In this document: piece by piece, positions 1-6,940 of the stretch
How positions within the stretch are numbered: the first letter of the stretch is position 1
Layout: each line of letters opens with the position of its first letter
Source of the DNA: Dehalococcoidia bacterium
Lineage (GTDB): Bacteria; Chloroflexota; Dehalococcoidia; Dehalococcoidales; UBA1222
Assembly: GCA_009784845.1 (NCBI GenBank)
Contig: WQXK01000023.1
Coordinates: 1-11,374, forward strand
Length of the DNA: 11,374 bases
Reading direction: 5' to 3'
Made by a program: the position numbers and the translations under genes
The notes under the pieces: model-generated
The model's input: the letters and a program-made list of their open reading frames with translations, nothing else
What the model was told of the DNA's origin: nothing
The model's database searches: none

Positions 1-137
1 TCTTTGCGCCAGCGGAAGTATGTTTGTTCGGTAACTTCAATCTTACGACAGACTTCTGCTACTGTTGAACCCTGATTCATCACGATTTCTGCTTGGCGCA
101 GTTTACTGATAATCTGATCCGGTTTTTTCCTTGGCAT
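1..137 (-). CDS. IS3-family transposase OrfA, N-terminal part
   Basis: This is the first 45 codons of an IS3/IS911-type OrfA, cut by the window edge. The start MPRKKPDQIISKLRQAE, then a helix-turn-helix reading VAEVCRKIEVTEQTYFRW, is the usual DNA-binding N-terminus of IS3 OrfA proteins. OrfA binds the element's ends and is normally joined to the OrfB integrase by -1 frameshifting to give the active transposase. The ATG at 137 is preceded on the minus strand by AGGGGG at good spacing. Nothing in the visible part is broken, but whether the element is intact cannot be judged from this fragment. Confidence 0.88.
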   Translation of the reverse strand, partial: MPRKKPDQIISKLRQAEIVMNQGSTVAEVCRKIEVTEQTYFRWRK

Positions 138-193
138 ATATCCCCCTTTCTATTACGTCCAGTTCATTCTACTATGACACTAACATCACTTCT

Positions 194-217
194 GGACTAG
201 TTTTCGGGGGGCAGGTC
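194..217 (-). repeat. Terminal inverted repeat of the left IS3 element
   Basis: Read on the minus strand from 217 it begins TGACCTGCCCCCCGAAAACT and ends with AGTCC. It resembles the end at 11294 (TGTGCTGCCCCCAAACTTTG then GTCC): they share TG, CTGCCCCC, AAACT and GTCC. The outer base is placed at 217 because IS3 ends start with TG; without the other end of the element this is an inference. Confidence 0.7.
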
Positions 218-585
218 AACAGTTTAATGTTTGACATAAACATGTTTGCGATAATCAAAAGATAGCCTTGAGCAAAGCAAAAAAATTTAATTATTAGAAA
301 AAGGTATATAAAAAGGAATTCTGAAAATTCGCGAGTTATAATTGGCAATGCTGATGATGGTTCTTTGCTGCTCTGTGCAATTTAGATATAAAGCTTATAT
401 CTTTGAGTTTACTAATTATTCAATGCAGTTGACGCATGTATAAAATTACGGGTTCGGCGTATATCACCTGTGGCACCGGCGCAAACGCGCCGCGTTGAGT
501 TCGCGGTAGGTAAGGCGACGGGGTTTTTGGCTGTTCTGATGCTTTCTTTGTTGTATAATAAGCGCGGGTTTCAAGGAGAAAAGCC
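218..585. other. 368-bp non-coding region between IS end and RDD gene
   Basis: I see no convincing gene here. The left two-thirds is AT-rich and contains two palindromes: AAACATGTTT at 238-247 and an 8-bp inverted repeat with a 3-nt centre (AGATATAA-AGC-TTATATCT) at 384-402, which could be an operator or an AT-rich hairpin. The right third is GC-richer and leads to the promoter and ribosome site of the RDD gene. Confidence 0.6.
554..559 (+). promoter_or_regulatory. Likely -10 box for the RDD-zinc ribbon-gltX operon
   Basis: A perfect TATAAT lies 26 bases before the RDD start codon, with AAGGAG at 573-578 as the ribosome site. No good -35 hexamer sits at 16-18 bases (CTGTTC at 531-536 is the best aligned), so the promoter may be weak or activator-dependent. 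The predicted transcript start is near 566. Confidence 0.5.
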
Positions 586-1083
586 ATGGAGCAAAGCACA
601 GGGGCACATGCGCTGGAGTACGCCGGTTTTTGGCGCCGTTTTGGCGCTTTTGCGGTGGATGCCATGCTTATCAGCATTGTCATCAGCATGATATTTCCGC
701 CTGGTGGCAGGTTCCCCCTGAACCTGGATGACCGCTGGTATTTCATTCCGCTTGTGACGCTCAGCAATGCACTGTCCATTCTGGCGACTTTGGCTTATAG
801 CGTGATTTTTTGGTGTTGGCGCGGGCAGACGCCGGGTAAGATGCTGTTGAATATCCGCCTTTTGCGCGGTGACGGTAGAGACATTTCTTTCGGTGATGCT
901 ATGTTGCGCTACCTTGGATATGTTATTTGCATTTTGACACTGGTCGGTGGGTTCTTATGGATTGCCTTTGATAGCCGCAAACAGGGATTGCATGATAAAA
1001 TAGCGGGGACAGTGGTGGTTAAGCTGCCGGATGCTGCCGCATCTGATGCGGCACTGGCTAATCCGGGGCACAGCACCGGATAA
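586..1083 (+). CDS. RDD family membrane protein
   Basis: A 165-residue integral membrane protein of the RDD family, named for conserved Arg and Asp residues. The family is widespread and mostly uncharacterised; some members are linked to ion or osmolyte transport. Visible marks are R17/R18 and D25 in the first helix (WRRFGAFAVDAML), a second hydrophobic stretch around 55-78, the conserved loop GQTPGKMLLNIRLLRGDG, a third helix around 110-128 and the closing DSRKQGLHDKIAGTVVV. The hydrophobic segments fit three membrane spans. The start is supported by AAGGAG seven bases before the ATG. It is followed after 22 bases by the zinc-ribbon gene and then gltX, all on the same strand, so they are probably co-transcribed. 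Substrate is unknown. Confidence 0.88.
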   Translation: MEQSTGAHALEYAGFWRRFGAFAVDAMLISIVISMIFPPGGRFPLNLDDRWYFIPLVTLSNALSILATLAYSVIFWCWRGQTPGKMLLNIRLLRGDGRDISFGDAMLRYLGYVICILTLVGGFLWIAFDSRKQGLHDKIAGTVVVKLPDAAASDAALANPGHSTG

Positions 1084-1105
1084 TATAACAGGAGGATGAC
1101 TTAGC

Positions 1106-1733
1106 ATGGCTGGAACTGATGGTTTGTCGACGGATACGTTTTATTGTCATAATTGTGGTGCGCAAATCAGTCGGCGCTATGCTTTTTGCACAAGTTGCGG
1201 CACTGCTGTAGTAGCATCAGCCGCACCCAAGGCAGAAACGCAGGTCGCGGCGTCACAGCCGCCGCAGGACACCACAGCACATGACGTCACAGAGCAGGGC
1301 GCCGCCCCGTCTAACTCCGCACCGCTGACTGCCGAACCGTTGGTTGCGACGCCTGTGGGTACGTCCGGATACGCTGCGCCGAATTATGCGACGTTTTCCG
1401 CACCTGTCATTGCATTCGCTCCTGCTCCTGCTGCGCCCAAGCAATCAGGTGCTGGCATAACCTCTTTCATTATTGCCTGTGTGGCTTGTATTACTTTAAT
1501 GGCTACCACCATAAGCTGTACCGCAAGCCTGACAGCAGACATTGAGTTTGATGATGTTCTTTTTACTTTTCCTATTGAGTATTGGCATGCTGCTAATCGG
1601 TGTCAGCACAGGCATCATAGGTGTGGTGCAGTCGGGGCGTAAAAAGCTTTTTGCCATATTGGGGCTTACATTCAATACTCTCATGCTGCTTCCGATAATC
1701 ATCATATTCATTGTGGCGCTTATCATGGTATAG
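1106..1733 (+). pseudogene. Zinc-ribbon, DUF4190-like membrane protein, frameshifted
   Basis: The first frame gives an N-terminal zinc ribbon (CHNCG near residues 14-18 and CTSCG near 29-33), an Ala/Pro/Thr-rich linker and a first hydrophobic helix (ITSFIIACVACITLMATTISC), then loses sense and stops at 1642. A second frame continues with helix-rich sequence to 1733: LLSIGMLLIGVSTGIIGVVQ, then GRKKLFAILGL and a final helix. This resembles DUF4190 and zinc-ribbon/DUF4190 fusions. Removing one T from the run at 1560-1564 joins both halves into one protein of 208 aa. The gene has an AGGAGG site at 1090-1095. It is either a recent pseudogene, a sequencing or assembly error in the T run, or less likely a +1 recoding site. 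Such proteins are membrane-anchored and of unknown function. Confidence 0.75.
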
Positions 1734-1757
1734 CCGAAAATCGAGGAAGTTATAATT

Positions 1758-3215
1758 ATGCTCACATCAGTTCGCGTTCGTTATGCCCCCAGTCCTACGG
1801 GATTACCGCATGTAGGCAATATCCGCACGGCTTTTTTCAATTGGCTCTTTGCGCGCCACAGCGGCGGCAAGTTCATTGTACGAATTGAGGATACCGATGT
1901 TGCGCGCACCGTACCCGGTGCCACCGAAGGTATATTGCAAGGACTGAAATGGCTGGGTATAGACTGGGATGAGGGTCCTGAGAAAAGTGGGGATTTTGGT
2001 CCGTATTTCCAATCTCAGCGCCTTGAGATTTACCGGCGCATGTCCACGCAGCTGGTCGAGCGCGGGCAGGCATACTATTGCCATTGCTCCTCCGAGCGCC
2101 TGGAACAAATGCGCGCTATGCAAACTGCCAATAAGCAGCCTACCGGCTATGATCGCCACTGCCGTGACCTCGGCTTGGGTGCAGCACCTGATGCCGTCAT
2201 TCGTTTTAAGACCCCGCTTGAGGGCAGCACATCCCTGCATGACGCCATCCGCGGAGATGTTACGTTTGAGAACTCAACGCTGGACGATTTCGTGCTGCTT
2301 AAGAGCGACGGATATCCCACATACCATTTAGCCAGTATTATTGACGATCATATGATGCAAATAAGCCACGTCTTACGTGCTGAGGAGTGGCTTTCCAGTA
2401 CGCCTAAGCATCTTATGCTGTATAACACATTCGGCTTTGCACCGCCCATTTTTGCCCATCTGCCCATAATTTTAGGCAACGACCGCAGCAAACTCTCAAA
2501 ACGCCATGGCGCAGTTTCCATTTTGGAGTATGAAGAGCAGGGTTATCTCCCTGAGGCAATGATGAATTTTCTGGCGCTGCTTGGCTGGTCGCTGGATGAC
2601 AAGAGCGAACTGTTCAGCCGTGATGAGTTGATTCAAAATTTCAGCATTGAGCGCATCAGCCAAACGTCTGCCATATTTAACAATGACAAGCTAAACTGGA
2701 TGAATGGCTTGTATATGCGCAAGCTGGCACCAGACGAGTTTGTGCACCGTGCTTTGCCTTTCCTCGAAAAAGGGCTGCCGCTTGAGGTGCGCCGTCCGCT
2801 GAATCTAGACTACGTCAAAAAAGTGTTGCCTCTTGTGCACGAGCGCCTCAAAACGCTGGGCGAGGTGGCATCCCGGGAGTTAACGGGGTTTTTCTTTACC
2901 GACGAAATAGACTACGCTCCCTCCCTGCTCATCGACAAACACCTTGAGCGCCAAAAGACTCAGGAAATTCTTGAGACGGCAAGCGAAAAGTTGTCTGCAC
3001 TGACTGATTTTGACACGGCTGCGCTGGAGGCATTGTTGCGTCCGCTGGCGGATGAAATGGGCATAAAGGCGGGGCAGCTTTTCAGTACGCTGCGCACTGC
3101 CGTCACAGGTCTTAGCGCTACGCCGCCGCTGTTTCAGACCATGGAAGTGCTGGGTAAGGCAGTCTGCCTTAAGCGCATTGACCAGGCGATTGCCAAGCTA
3201 AAAGACTTCTGTTAA
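1758..3215 (+). CDS. gltX: Glutamyl-tRNA synthetase
   Basis: This class I synthetase charges tRNA-Glu with glutamate and ATP in the cytoplasm. The 485-residue length fits bacterial GluRS. Seen in the sequence: the HIGH-type motif in PSPTGLPHVGNIRTA (residues 11-25), the adjacent RIEDTD, a candidate zinc-binding set C108, C110, Y131 and C135, and the KMSKS-type KLSKR at 245-249, followed by the helical anticodon-binding half. The ATG at 1758 has GAGGAAG eight bases upstream and lies 24 bases after the previous gene. Since gatC and gatA lie in the same window, the enzyme is probably non-discriminating, also charging tRNA-Gln with Glu for GatCAB to amidate; the sequence alone does not prove this. 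It ends 25 bases from the convergent ATPase gene, with no clear terminator in between. Confidence 0.98.
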   Translation: MLTSVRVRYAPSPTGLPHVGNIRTAFFNWLFARHSGGKFIVRIEDTDVARTVPGATEGILQGLKWLGIDWDEGPEKSGDFGPYFQSQRLEIYRRMSTQLVERGQAYYCHCSSERLEQMRAMQTANKQPTGYDRHCRDLGLGAAPDAVIRFKTPLEGSTSLHDAIRGDVTFENSTLDDFVLLKSDGYPTYHLASIIDDHMMQISHVLRAEEWLSSTPKHLMLYNTFGFAPPIFAHLPIILGNDRSKLSKRHGAVSILEYEEQGYLPEAMMNFLALLGWSLDDKSELFSRDELIQNFSIERISQTSAIFNNDKLNWMNGLYMRKLAPDEFVHRALPFLEKGLPLEVRRPLNLDYVKKVLPLVHERLKTLGEVASRELTGFFFTDEIDYAPSLLIDKHLERQKTQEILETASEKLSALTDFDTAALEALLRPLADEMGIKAGQLFSTLRTAVTGLSATPPLFQTMEVLGKAVCLKRIDQAIAKLKDFC

Positions 3216-3240
3216 TTGTCGCGCTTTTAGAATAATAAGC

Positions 3241-4548
3241 TTATGACGTCAGGCATGTAAGCGGAACGACGAAGACGCCTTCCGGAGAAACCCTTGCATA
3301 GCGTGAGCGACCAACCAAAACCATAAGGAAACTTGGTTCTCTGTCTTGGCTTTTGGTATCTTTTAAAACCTTGTCTTTAAGCCGCAACAGATTATCAATT
3401 CCGTTCTGCACTTTGTTTTCGCTAAGTTTGATTTCAATTGCGCCCCATGTGCCGTTTTTGCGCTCGATTATAACGTCAACCTCCATGCCGAAATCATCAC
3501 GGTAATACCTGAGGGCGTTTTCTCCCATGGTTTTGTTGGCGGATGCATATACATGAAGGTCCCTTAAACAAAGGGTTTCAAACAGTAATCCAAAAGTCTG
3601 CAGGTCTCCGGCAAGCAGCATGTTGGGGCTTATGCCCAAAGATGTTGCGGCAAGCGAAGGGTCGACCATGTAGCGTTTGGGACGCGTTCTAACCCTGGCG
3701 CGTGATCTCACCGGGGCATCCCAGCCATTCAAATCCTCAAGTAAGTATAAGTCTTGAAGCACCTCGATATAGGAGGCAATTGTTTCGCGGCTCATTTTTT
3801 CTGCAAATTGAGTTTCGCTGCCCTGAGCCATGTCGCGGGCAAGCGTTGTGTGGCTTACTGAAGCGGCAAGATTTCGTGAGAGTGCGCGCAGTAGCATTTG
3901 CAATGCAGAAGTGCTTTTCCTTGTTTTGTCCGCAGCGTAAGCGATAACTGCGTTAAGGTATTGCTCTGATACTCTTTGCGCACGTTCAATCGGCATATCC
4001 TTTACGGCAGGCCAACCGCCGCGACAAACGTAGTCGGCGAGTGCTTCAAGCCCCGTTTCTTGTTCTGCCTGTTCAAAAACTCCGTCAAATAAACCTGATA
4101 GTGAAACACTGCCATTGGATAATCCCATCTCATAAAGAGACATTGGACGCATCCTGAGACTACCGATCCTGCCGGTTCCACTGTGCCGCACGCGTTCTTT
4201 CGCTTCTTTTGCTGGCGCAGTCGAACCGATGATTATAAACGCACCAGGCATGTTCCCACTTGCATCAATACTGCGCCTAATGGCGTCCCGTATTTGAGGG
4301 ATTTCATTCCACTCGTCAATGAGTCTGGGTTTTTTGCCTTGCAAACCAATTGCCAAATCAGCCTCGACAAGCTCTTTTGTTTCCCAGTCATCAAGATGAA
4401 TTACGCTTTCTGCGAAAGCAAGGGATGTCCATGTTTTACCGCACCATTTTGGACCGTCAACTTCAACAGCCCCAAATGTTGCCAGATGTTCCCTGAACTC
4501 GTTTTCTATGAGCCTTGGGATATATCCTTTAGGTGTTAGTATTCCCAT
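3241..4548 (-). CDS. AAA ATPase with C-terminal DUF4143 (COG1373 type)
   Basis: A 435-residue ATPase of the large, poorly understood COG1373 family. The N-terminal ATPase has Walker A GPKWCGKT (residues 32-39), a Walker B RLIDEW (75-80) and a sensor-like AFIIIGSTAP. The C-terminal DUF4143 part holds a PD-(D/E)XK-like core: D358 in EVDVII and E372-x-K374 in AIEIKLS. The family is scattered among bacteria and archaea and is often accessory; a nuclease or DNA-linked role is inferred, not shown. I chose the ATG at 4548 because AGGGGG precedes it by eight bases and the product fits family length. The frame stays open upstream to a TTG at 4743, but that extension crosses a tandem repeat and looks non-coding. 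The gene is convergent with gltX and appears monocistronic. Confidence 0.9.
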   Translation of the reverse strand: MGILTPKGYIPRLIENEFREHLATFGAVEVDGPKWCGKTWTSLAFAESVIHLDDWETKELVEADLAIGLQGKKPRLIDEWNEIPQIRDAIRRSIDASGNMPGAFIIIGSTAPAKEAKERVRHSGTGRIGSLRMRPMSLYEMGLSNGSVSLSGLFDGVFEQAEQETGLEALADYVCRGGWPAVKDMPIERAQRVSEQYLNAVIAYAADKTRKSTSALQMLLRALSRNLAASVSHTTLARDMAQGSETQFAEKMSRETIASYIEVLQDLYLLEDLNGWDAPVRSRARVRTRPKRYMVDPSLAATSLGISPNMLLAGDLQTFGLLFETLCLRDLHVYASANKTMGENALRYYRDDFGMEVDVIIERKNGTWGAIEIKLSENKVQNGIDNLLRLKDKVLKDTKSQDREPSFLMVLVGRSRYARVSPEGVFVVPLTCLTS

Positions 4549-4615
4549 GATGTGTACCCCCTTCTTTAATGATGCTGCCAAAGAATGGTAATTTGCGATT
4601 GCGCATCCTCTGTAT

Positions 4616-4680
4616 CCGACAATTATACCGCCTTTACACCCGACAATTATACCGCCTCCACACCCGACAATTATGCCGTT
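4616..4680 (-). repeat. 24-bp tandem repeat upstream of the DUF4143 ATPase
   Basis: Two full units (4616-4639 and 4640-4663) and a 17-bp third (4664-4680) are nearly identical; the first two differ at two positions. On the minus strand each unit reads TATAATTGTCGGGTGT followed by a GGCGG-type end, except that the third has CATAAT. Each copy therefore carries a -10-like hexamer. The 24-bp period is a multiple of three, which explains the spurious open frame (GIIVGC-type repeats) through the region. Confidence 0.85.
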
Positions 4681-4698
4681 TTGAAAGGGAAAATGCAA
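4670..4698 (-). promoter_or_regulatory. Candidate promoter of the DUF4143 ATPase
   Basis: On the minus strand TTGCAT (4693-4698) is followed after 17 bases by CATAAT (4670-4675), which is the -10-like hexamer of the most upstream tandem-repeat copy. The two downstream copies offer perfect TATAAT boxes without matching -35 hexamers. Transcription from here would give a leader of about 115 bases containing the rest of the repeat. Confidence 0.4.
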
Positions 4699-4858
4699 GA
4701 GGCAAAGCGGCGCGAGGTATTGCCGCATTATGAGTTGTTCCAAAGTATGCTGGCATAGCGTCTGTTATATGCGAGGTCTTTCACAATGCCAAAGCAGTGT
4801 TTTGTGGTGTTGTGCCATTGGTGCGGCAGTATAGCCCGCTTGTTTTCTGTTGTGGTTA

Positions 4859-4886
4859 TTGTCAGACGCACTCAATTAGCTATATC
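4859..4886 (+). promoter_or_regulatory. Candidate promoter of the PflX-like gene
   Basis: TTGTCA (4859-4864) and TATATC (4881-4886) are separated by 16 bases in the 216-bp gap upstream of the radical SAM gene. The predicted transcript start is near 4893, giving a leader of about 67 bases. The match is moderate. Confidence 0.4.
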
Positions 4887-4959
4887 ATTACCATGGGTGC
4901 TGAGTTTTCCTGTTTTATGTTCAAAACACACTTTTGCGTTTCAGGATTGAATTATTATC

Positions 4960-5919
4960 ATGAAAATTGATCTGTCCACATTGCAGAGGCGTGCTGCGCG
5001 GCTAAATGTGCGCTTGTCTTCGTGTGACCTTTGCCCGCGCAGGTGTGCGGTGAGCCGGCTTGATGCTGAGATGGGTTACTGCCACTCGGGTGCGCAGCCT
5101 GTGGTTGCTTCATATTGCGCTCATATGGGTGAGGAGCCTGCCATCTCCGGTGTGCGCGGCTCAGGCACTATCTTCTTCGCCAACTGCAATCTGCGTTGTG
5201 TGTTCTGCCAGAATTATCAAATCAGCCAGGATTGGCAAAAGCAGCAGGGGAATGTTATCAGTATTGAGAAACTGGCTCAGTGTATGCTTTCTCTGCAAGA
5301 GATGGGTTGTCACAATATCAGCTTTGTTTCACCCTCACATTTTGTGCCGCAAATTGTGCAGGCGCTGACACTGGCCGTACCGCGCGGATTGGAACTGCCG
5401 CTGGTATATAACACCAATGGTTATGATAGCCTGGAAACATTGCGCGAACTGGACGGCATAATTGATGTGTATCTGCCGGATCTCAAATACGCAGATGCCG
5501 ATATGGCGCTTAAGTACTCCGATGCGCCGGATTACGTTGCCGTTGCGCGCGCTGCCATACGTGAGATGTATCGGCAGGTGGGGAAATTGCAGACGGACGA
5601 TGATGGAGTGGTCCTGCGCGGTGTAATTGTGAGGCACCTTTTGTTGCCGCATGACATCGCTGGCAGCCGGGATTCGTTAAACTGGCTGGCATGCGAGGTA
5701 TCGCCGGACGTTTCACTCAGCCTGATGAGCCAGTATCATCCCACCCATAAGGCCTCAGCTTTCCCTGAAATAAACCGCCGCATAAGCCGCCGTCAATATG
5801 ACCGTGCCGTGGCGGCACTGGATGAATGCGGGCTGGAAAATGGCTGGGTGCAAGGCATGGAATCCCCGGAGAACTATCTGCCTGACTTTGACAAGGAAGG
5901 ACACCCGTTTGAAAACTAA
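4960..5919 (+). CDS. PflX-like radical SAM protein (COG1313)
   Basis: A 319-residue radical SAM protein related to pyruvate formate-lyase activating enzymes. The SAM-binding [4Fe-4S] motif CxxxCxxC is C76, C80 and C83 in FANCNLRCVFCQNYQIS. The N-terminus has a further Cys set C22, C25, C29, C41 (CxxCPxxC then GYC), typical of COG1313/PflX and likely to bind a metal or second cluster. Other family marks are YNTNGYD (150-156), IDVYLPDLKY (168-177) and MSQYHP (256-261). Its partner is unknown: no glycyl-radical enzyme gene lies in the window, so calling it an activase would be a guess. The start at 4960 has only a weak AGGA 13 bases upstream, but the N-terminal Cys set requires a start close to here. 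It is flanked by opposite-strand genes and looks monocistronic. Confidence 0.9.
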   Translation: MKIDLSTLQRRAARLNVRLSSCDLCPRRCAVSRLDAEMGYCHSGAQPVVASYCAHMGEEPAISGVRGSGTIFFANCNLRCVFCQNYQISQDWQKQQGNVISIEKLAQCMLSLQEMGCHNISFVSPSHFVPQIVQALTLAVPRGLELPLVYNTNGYDSLETLRELDGIIDVYLPDLKYADADMALKYSDAPDYVAVARAAIREMYRQVGKLQTDDDGVVLRGVIVRHLLLPHDIAGSRDSLNWLACEVSPDVSLSLMSQYHPTHKASAFPEINRRISRRQYDRAVAALDECGLENGWVQGMESPENYLPDFDKEGHPFEN

Positions 5920-5950
5920 TTAACCCTCATGCCAAAGCATGAAGGTTAAT
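5919..5950. terminator. Strong hairpin after the PflX-like gene
   Basis: Stem TTAACC-C-TCATGC (5920-5932), loop CAAA, stem GCATGA-A-GGTTAA (5937-5949): 12 pairs with one C/A mismatch, plus an outer A-T pair that uses the last base of the stop codon. There is no good T tract on the plus strand. On the minus strand it is followed by TTAGTTTTC. It may stop transcription from both sides, since the small-protein cassette converges on it. Confidence 0.6.
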
Positions 5951-5981
5951 GATAGACACGTAAAAGCCCTGCGCGGGTGAA

Positions 5982-6125
5982 CTAGTTTGCTTTGCGCTTG
6001 CGGCGTGTGAAATGAAAGTTAATGCGGCGACCATTTACAGGTGTTCCTGTCTTTGAAATATTCTCCACAAAGGTGGCGACATCATCTTTCGGTTGTTCTG
6101 TTTTCTTAGCGGCTGCTTTAGGCAC
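5982..6125 (-). CDS. Small basic hypothetical protein (47 aa)
   Basis: A 47-residue protein that I do not recognise. It starts at GTG (6125) with GGAG seven bases upstream. The N-terminus is Ala/Lys rich (MPKAAAKKTEQPKDDVATFV), the middle reads ENISKTGTPVNGRRINF and the end is strongly basic (HFTRRKRKAN). It has no hydrophobic segment, signal peptide or cysteines. The charge suggests binding to nucleic acid or ribosomes, but that is inference. It is the last gene of the minus-strand run after the EXLDI and 51-aa membrane protein genes, 99 bases downstream of the latter, and ends before the hairpin at 5919-5950. The ribosome site, the lack of a competing frame and an amino-acid mix that looks like a real protein favour a true gene; homologues were not checked. 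Confidence 0.62.
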   Translation of the reverse strand: MPKAAAKKTEQPKDDVATFVENISKTGTPVNGRRINFHFTRRKRKAN

Positions 6126-6224
6126 GTCTTTACTCCATTTTCATTAACTGAGAACCGATTATAGCAAAAATGCCGCCATAAAGCGAATGTTGCTTTGCAG
6201 GGGAAAAACGCGGGCAGTGTGCGG

Positions 6225-6380
6225 CTATAGCAGTTGTCCTAGTCCCCATAGGAATACACCCAGCCCAACTAGTATGGTCGACAGGCTAACAAAGAAAATG
6301 GCAACGCCTTTGGGGGTGCCCCAGTCCATGGGAGTCCAGCCTAAGTTGTTGTTTTCATCGGTATTTTCTGTAGTAGACAT
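6225..6380 (-). CDS. Small single-span membrane protein (51 aa)
   Basis: A 51-residue protein with no family I recognise. It has an excellent ribosome site (AAGGAG at 6387-6392, six bases before the ATG). Residues 1-25 are acidic and polar (MSTTENTDENNNLGWTPMDW then GTPKG); residues 26-51 form one hydrophobic helix (VAIFFVSLSTILVGLGVFLW, then GLGQLL) running to the C-terminus. This layout fits a small inner-membrane protein. It lies 33 bases downstream of the EXLDI gene on the same strand and is probably in its operon. Small membrane proteins of this kind often modulate a larger partner, but no partner is evident here. Confidence 0.75.
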   Translation of the reverse strand: MSTTENTDENNNLGWTPMDWGTPKGVAIFFVSLSTILVGLGVFLWGLGQLL

Positions 6381-6413
6381 TTGCGGCTCCTTTTATTTTT
6401 AGATATGCGGATT

Positions 6414-6917
6414 TTAAATATCCAGATAGTCCACGGGGTTTTGCTCACGCTCTGCCAGTGCGCTGATGTAACGCACCAGCGCCGACGGCAGTTTGTTTTG
6501 CCAGTCCCCTGCCTGTTCGGCTATCACCAGTTCGGCATGGCGCTGGTTGCAACTCCATGTTTCAGGGTCCTTCCATGACTGGCGTGTGAGCATGGTCTTG
6601 CCTTTGTAGTCCAGCCACACGGCCCAGTTGCCTTTCTGTGTGTGGTAGATGACGGCTTCAATCCACCATTGTTTGTCGTCGCTTATGCCCTTCCATTTGC
6701 CCATTTCGGTGGCAATGAAGCGCTGCTCCCGTTCGGCCTCCTTACTGCCGACTTTAACCCTAACCTCTTTAATGCCTTTGCCTTTTTCCTGATGCCGCGC
6801 TACATATTCGCGCAACGCCTTGGCGATGACTGCGGACATAGCCTCTTCTGAGATTTGTTGTGCTTCCTCAAATACAGGAACGTCGTTTTGGCTGACATAA
6901 ATTGTTTTATTTGGCAT
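6414..6917 (-). CDS. EXLDI family protein with ribbon-helix-helix-like N-terminus
   Basis: A 167-residue member of the EXLDI family (TIGR04342), small proteins named for a C-terminal Glu-X-Leu-Asp-Ile. Here the end is DYLDI (163-167), with Asp for Glu. The N-terminus MPNKTIYVSQNDVPVFEEAQ followed by SAVIAKALREYV (28-39) matches my memory of the family and looks like a strand-helix-helix ribbon-helix-helix fold, so DNA binding is plausible. The middle is Trp-rich and mixed alpha/beta, without known catalytic residues. Function is unknown. There is no Shine-Dalgarno; the promoter sits so close that the ATG is the predicted first transcribed base. It heads a run with the 51-aa and 47-aa small proteins. 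Palindromes in its promoter suggest autoregulation, which is inferred. Confidence 0.87.
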   Translation of the reverse strand: MPNKTIYVSQNDVPVFEEAQQISEEAMSAVIAKALREYVARHQEKGKGIKEVRVKVGSKEAEREQRFIATEMGKWKGISDDKQWWIEAVIYHTQKGNWAVWLDYKGKTMLTRQSWKDPETWSCNQRHAELVIAEQAGDWQNKLPSALVRYISALAEREQNPVDYLDI

Positions 6918-6923
6918 ACATAT

Positions 6924-6940
6924 AGTATATTATACGTATA
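6924..6940. promoter_or_regulatory. Overlapping palindromes, candidate operator
   Basis: TATACGTATA (6931-6940) is a perfect 10-bp palindrome in the spacer of the EXLDI promoter. GTATA-T-TATAC (6925-6935) is a second one that overlaps the -10 box. Short AT-rich palindromes at this place are typical of ribbon-helix-helix repressor sites, and the downstream protein has such an N-terminus. Binding is inferred, and AT-rich promoters can form palindromes by chance. Confidence 0.45.

Larger units (their letters stand above)
1..217 (-). mobile_element. IS3-family insertion sequence, left-end fragment
   Basis: The segment holds the 5' end of an IS3-type element lying to the left of the window and reading leftward. 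From the outside in on the minus strand it shows a terminal sequence starting TGACCTGCCCCCC (ending at 217), a short leader, a purine-rich ribosome site (AGGGGG) and the start of an orfA reading frame. IS3 termini usually begin with TG and carry a C-rich block, as here. The element runs off the left edge, so its size, orfB and other end are not visible, and the target-site duplication cannot be tested. Confidence 0.85.

Noticed and set aside
429..465. TTGACG at 429-434 as a promoter -35
   Set aside because: No -10-like hexamer lies 15-19 bases downstream; the nearest (TATATC at 460) is 25 bases away.
3198..3230. Inverted repeat CTAAAAG/CTTTTAG across the gltX stop as a terminator
   Set aside because: Only seven AT-rich pairs with a 19-base loop and no T tract; unlikely to terminate.
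4549..4743. N-terminal extension of the DUF4143 ATPase to a TTG at 4743
   Set aside because: The extra 65 codons run through a 24-bp tandem repeat whose period is a multiple of three, which keeps the frame open by itself. The ATG at 4548 has a good ribosome site and gives the normal family length.
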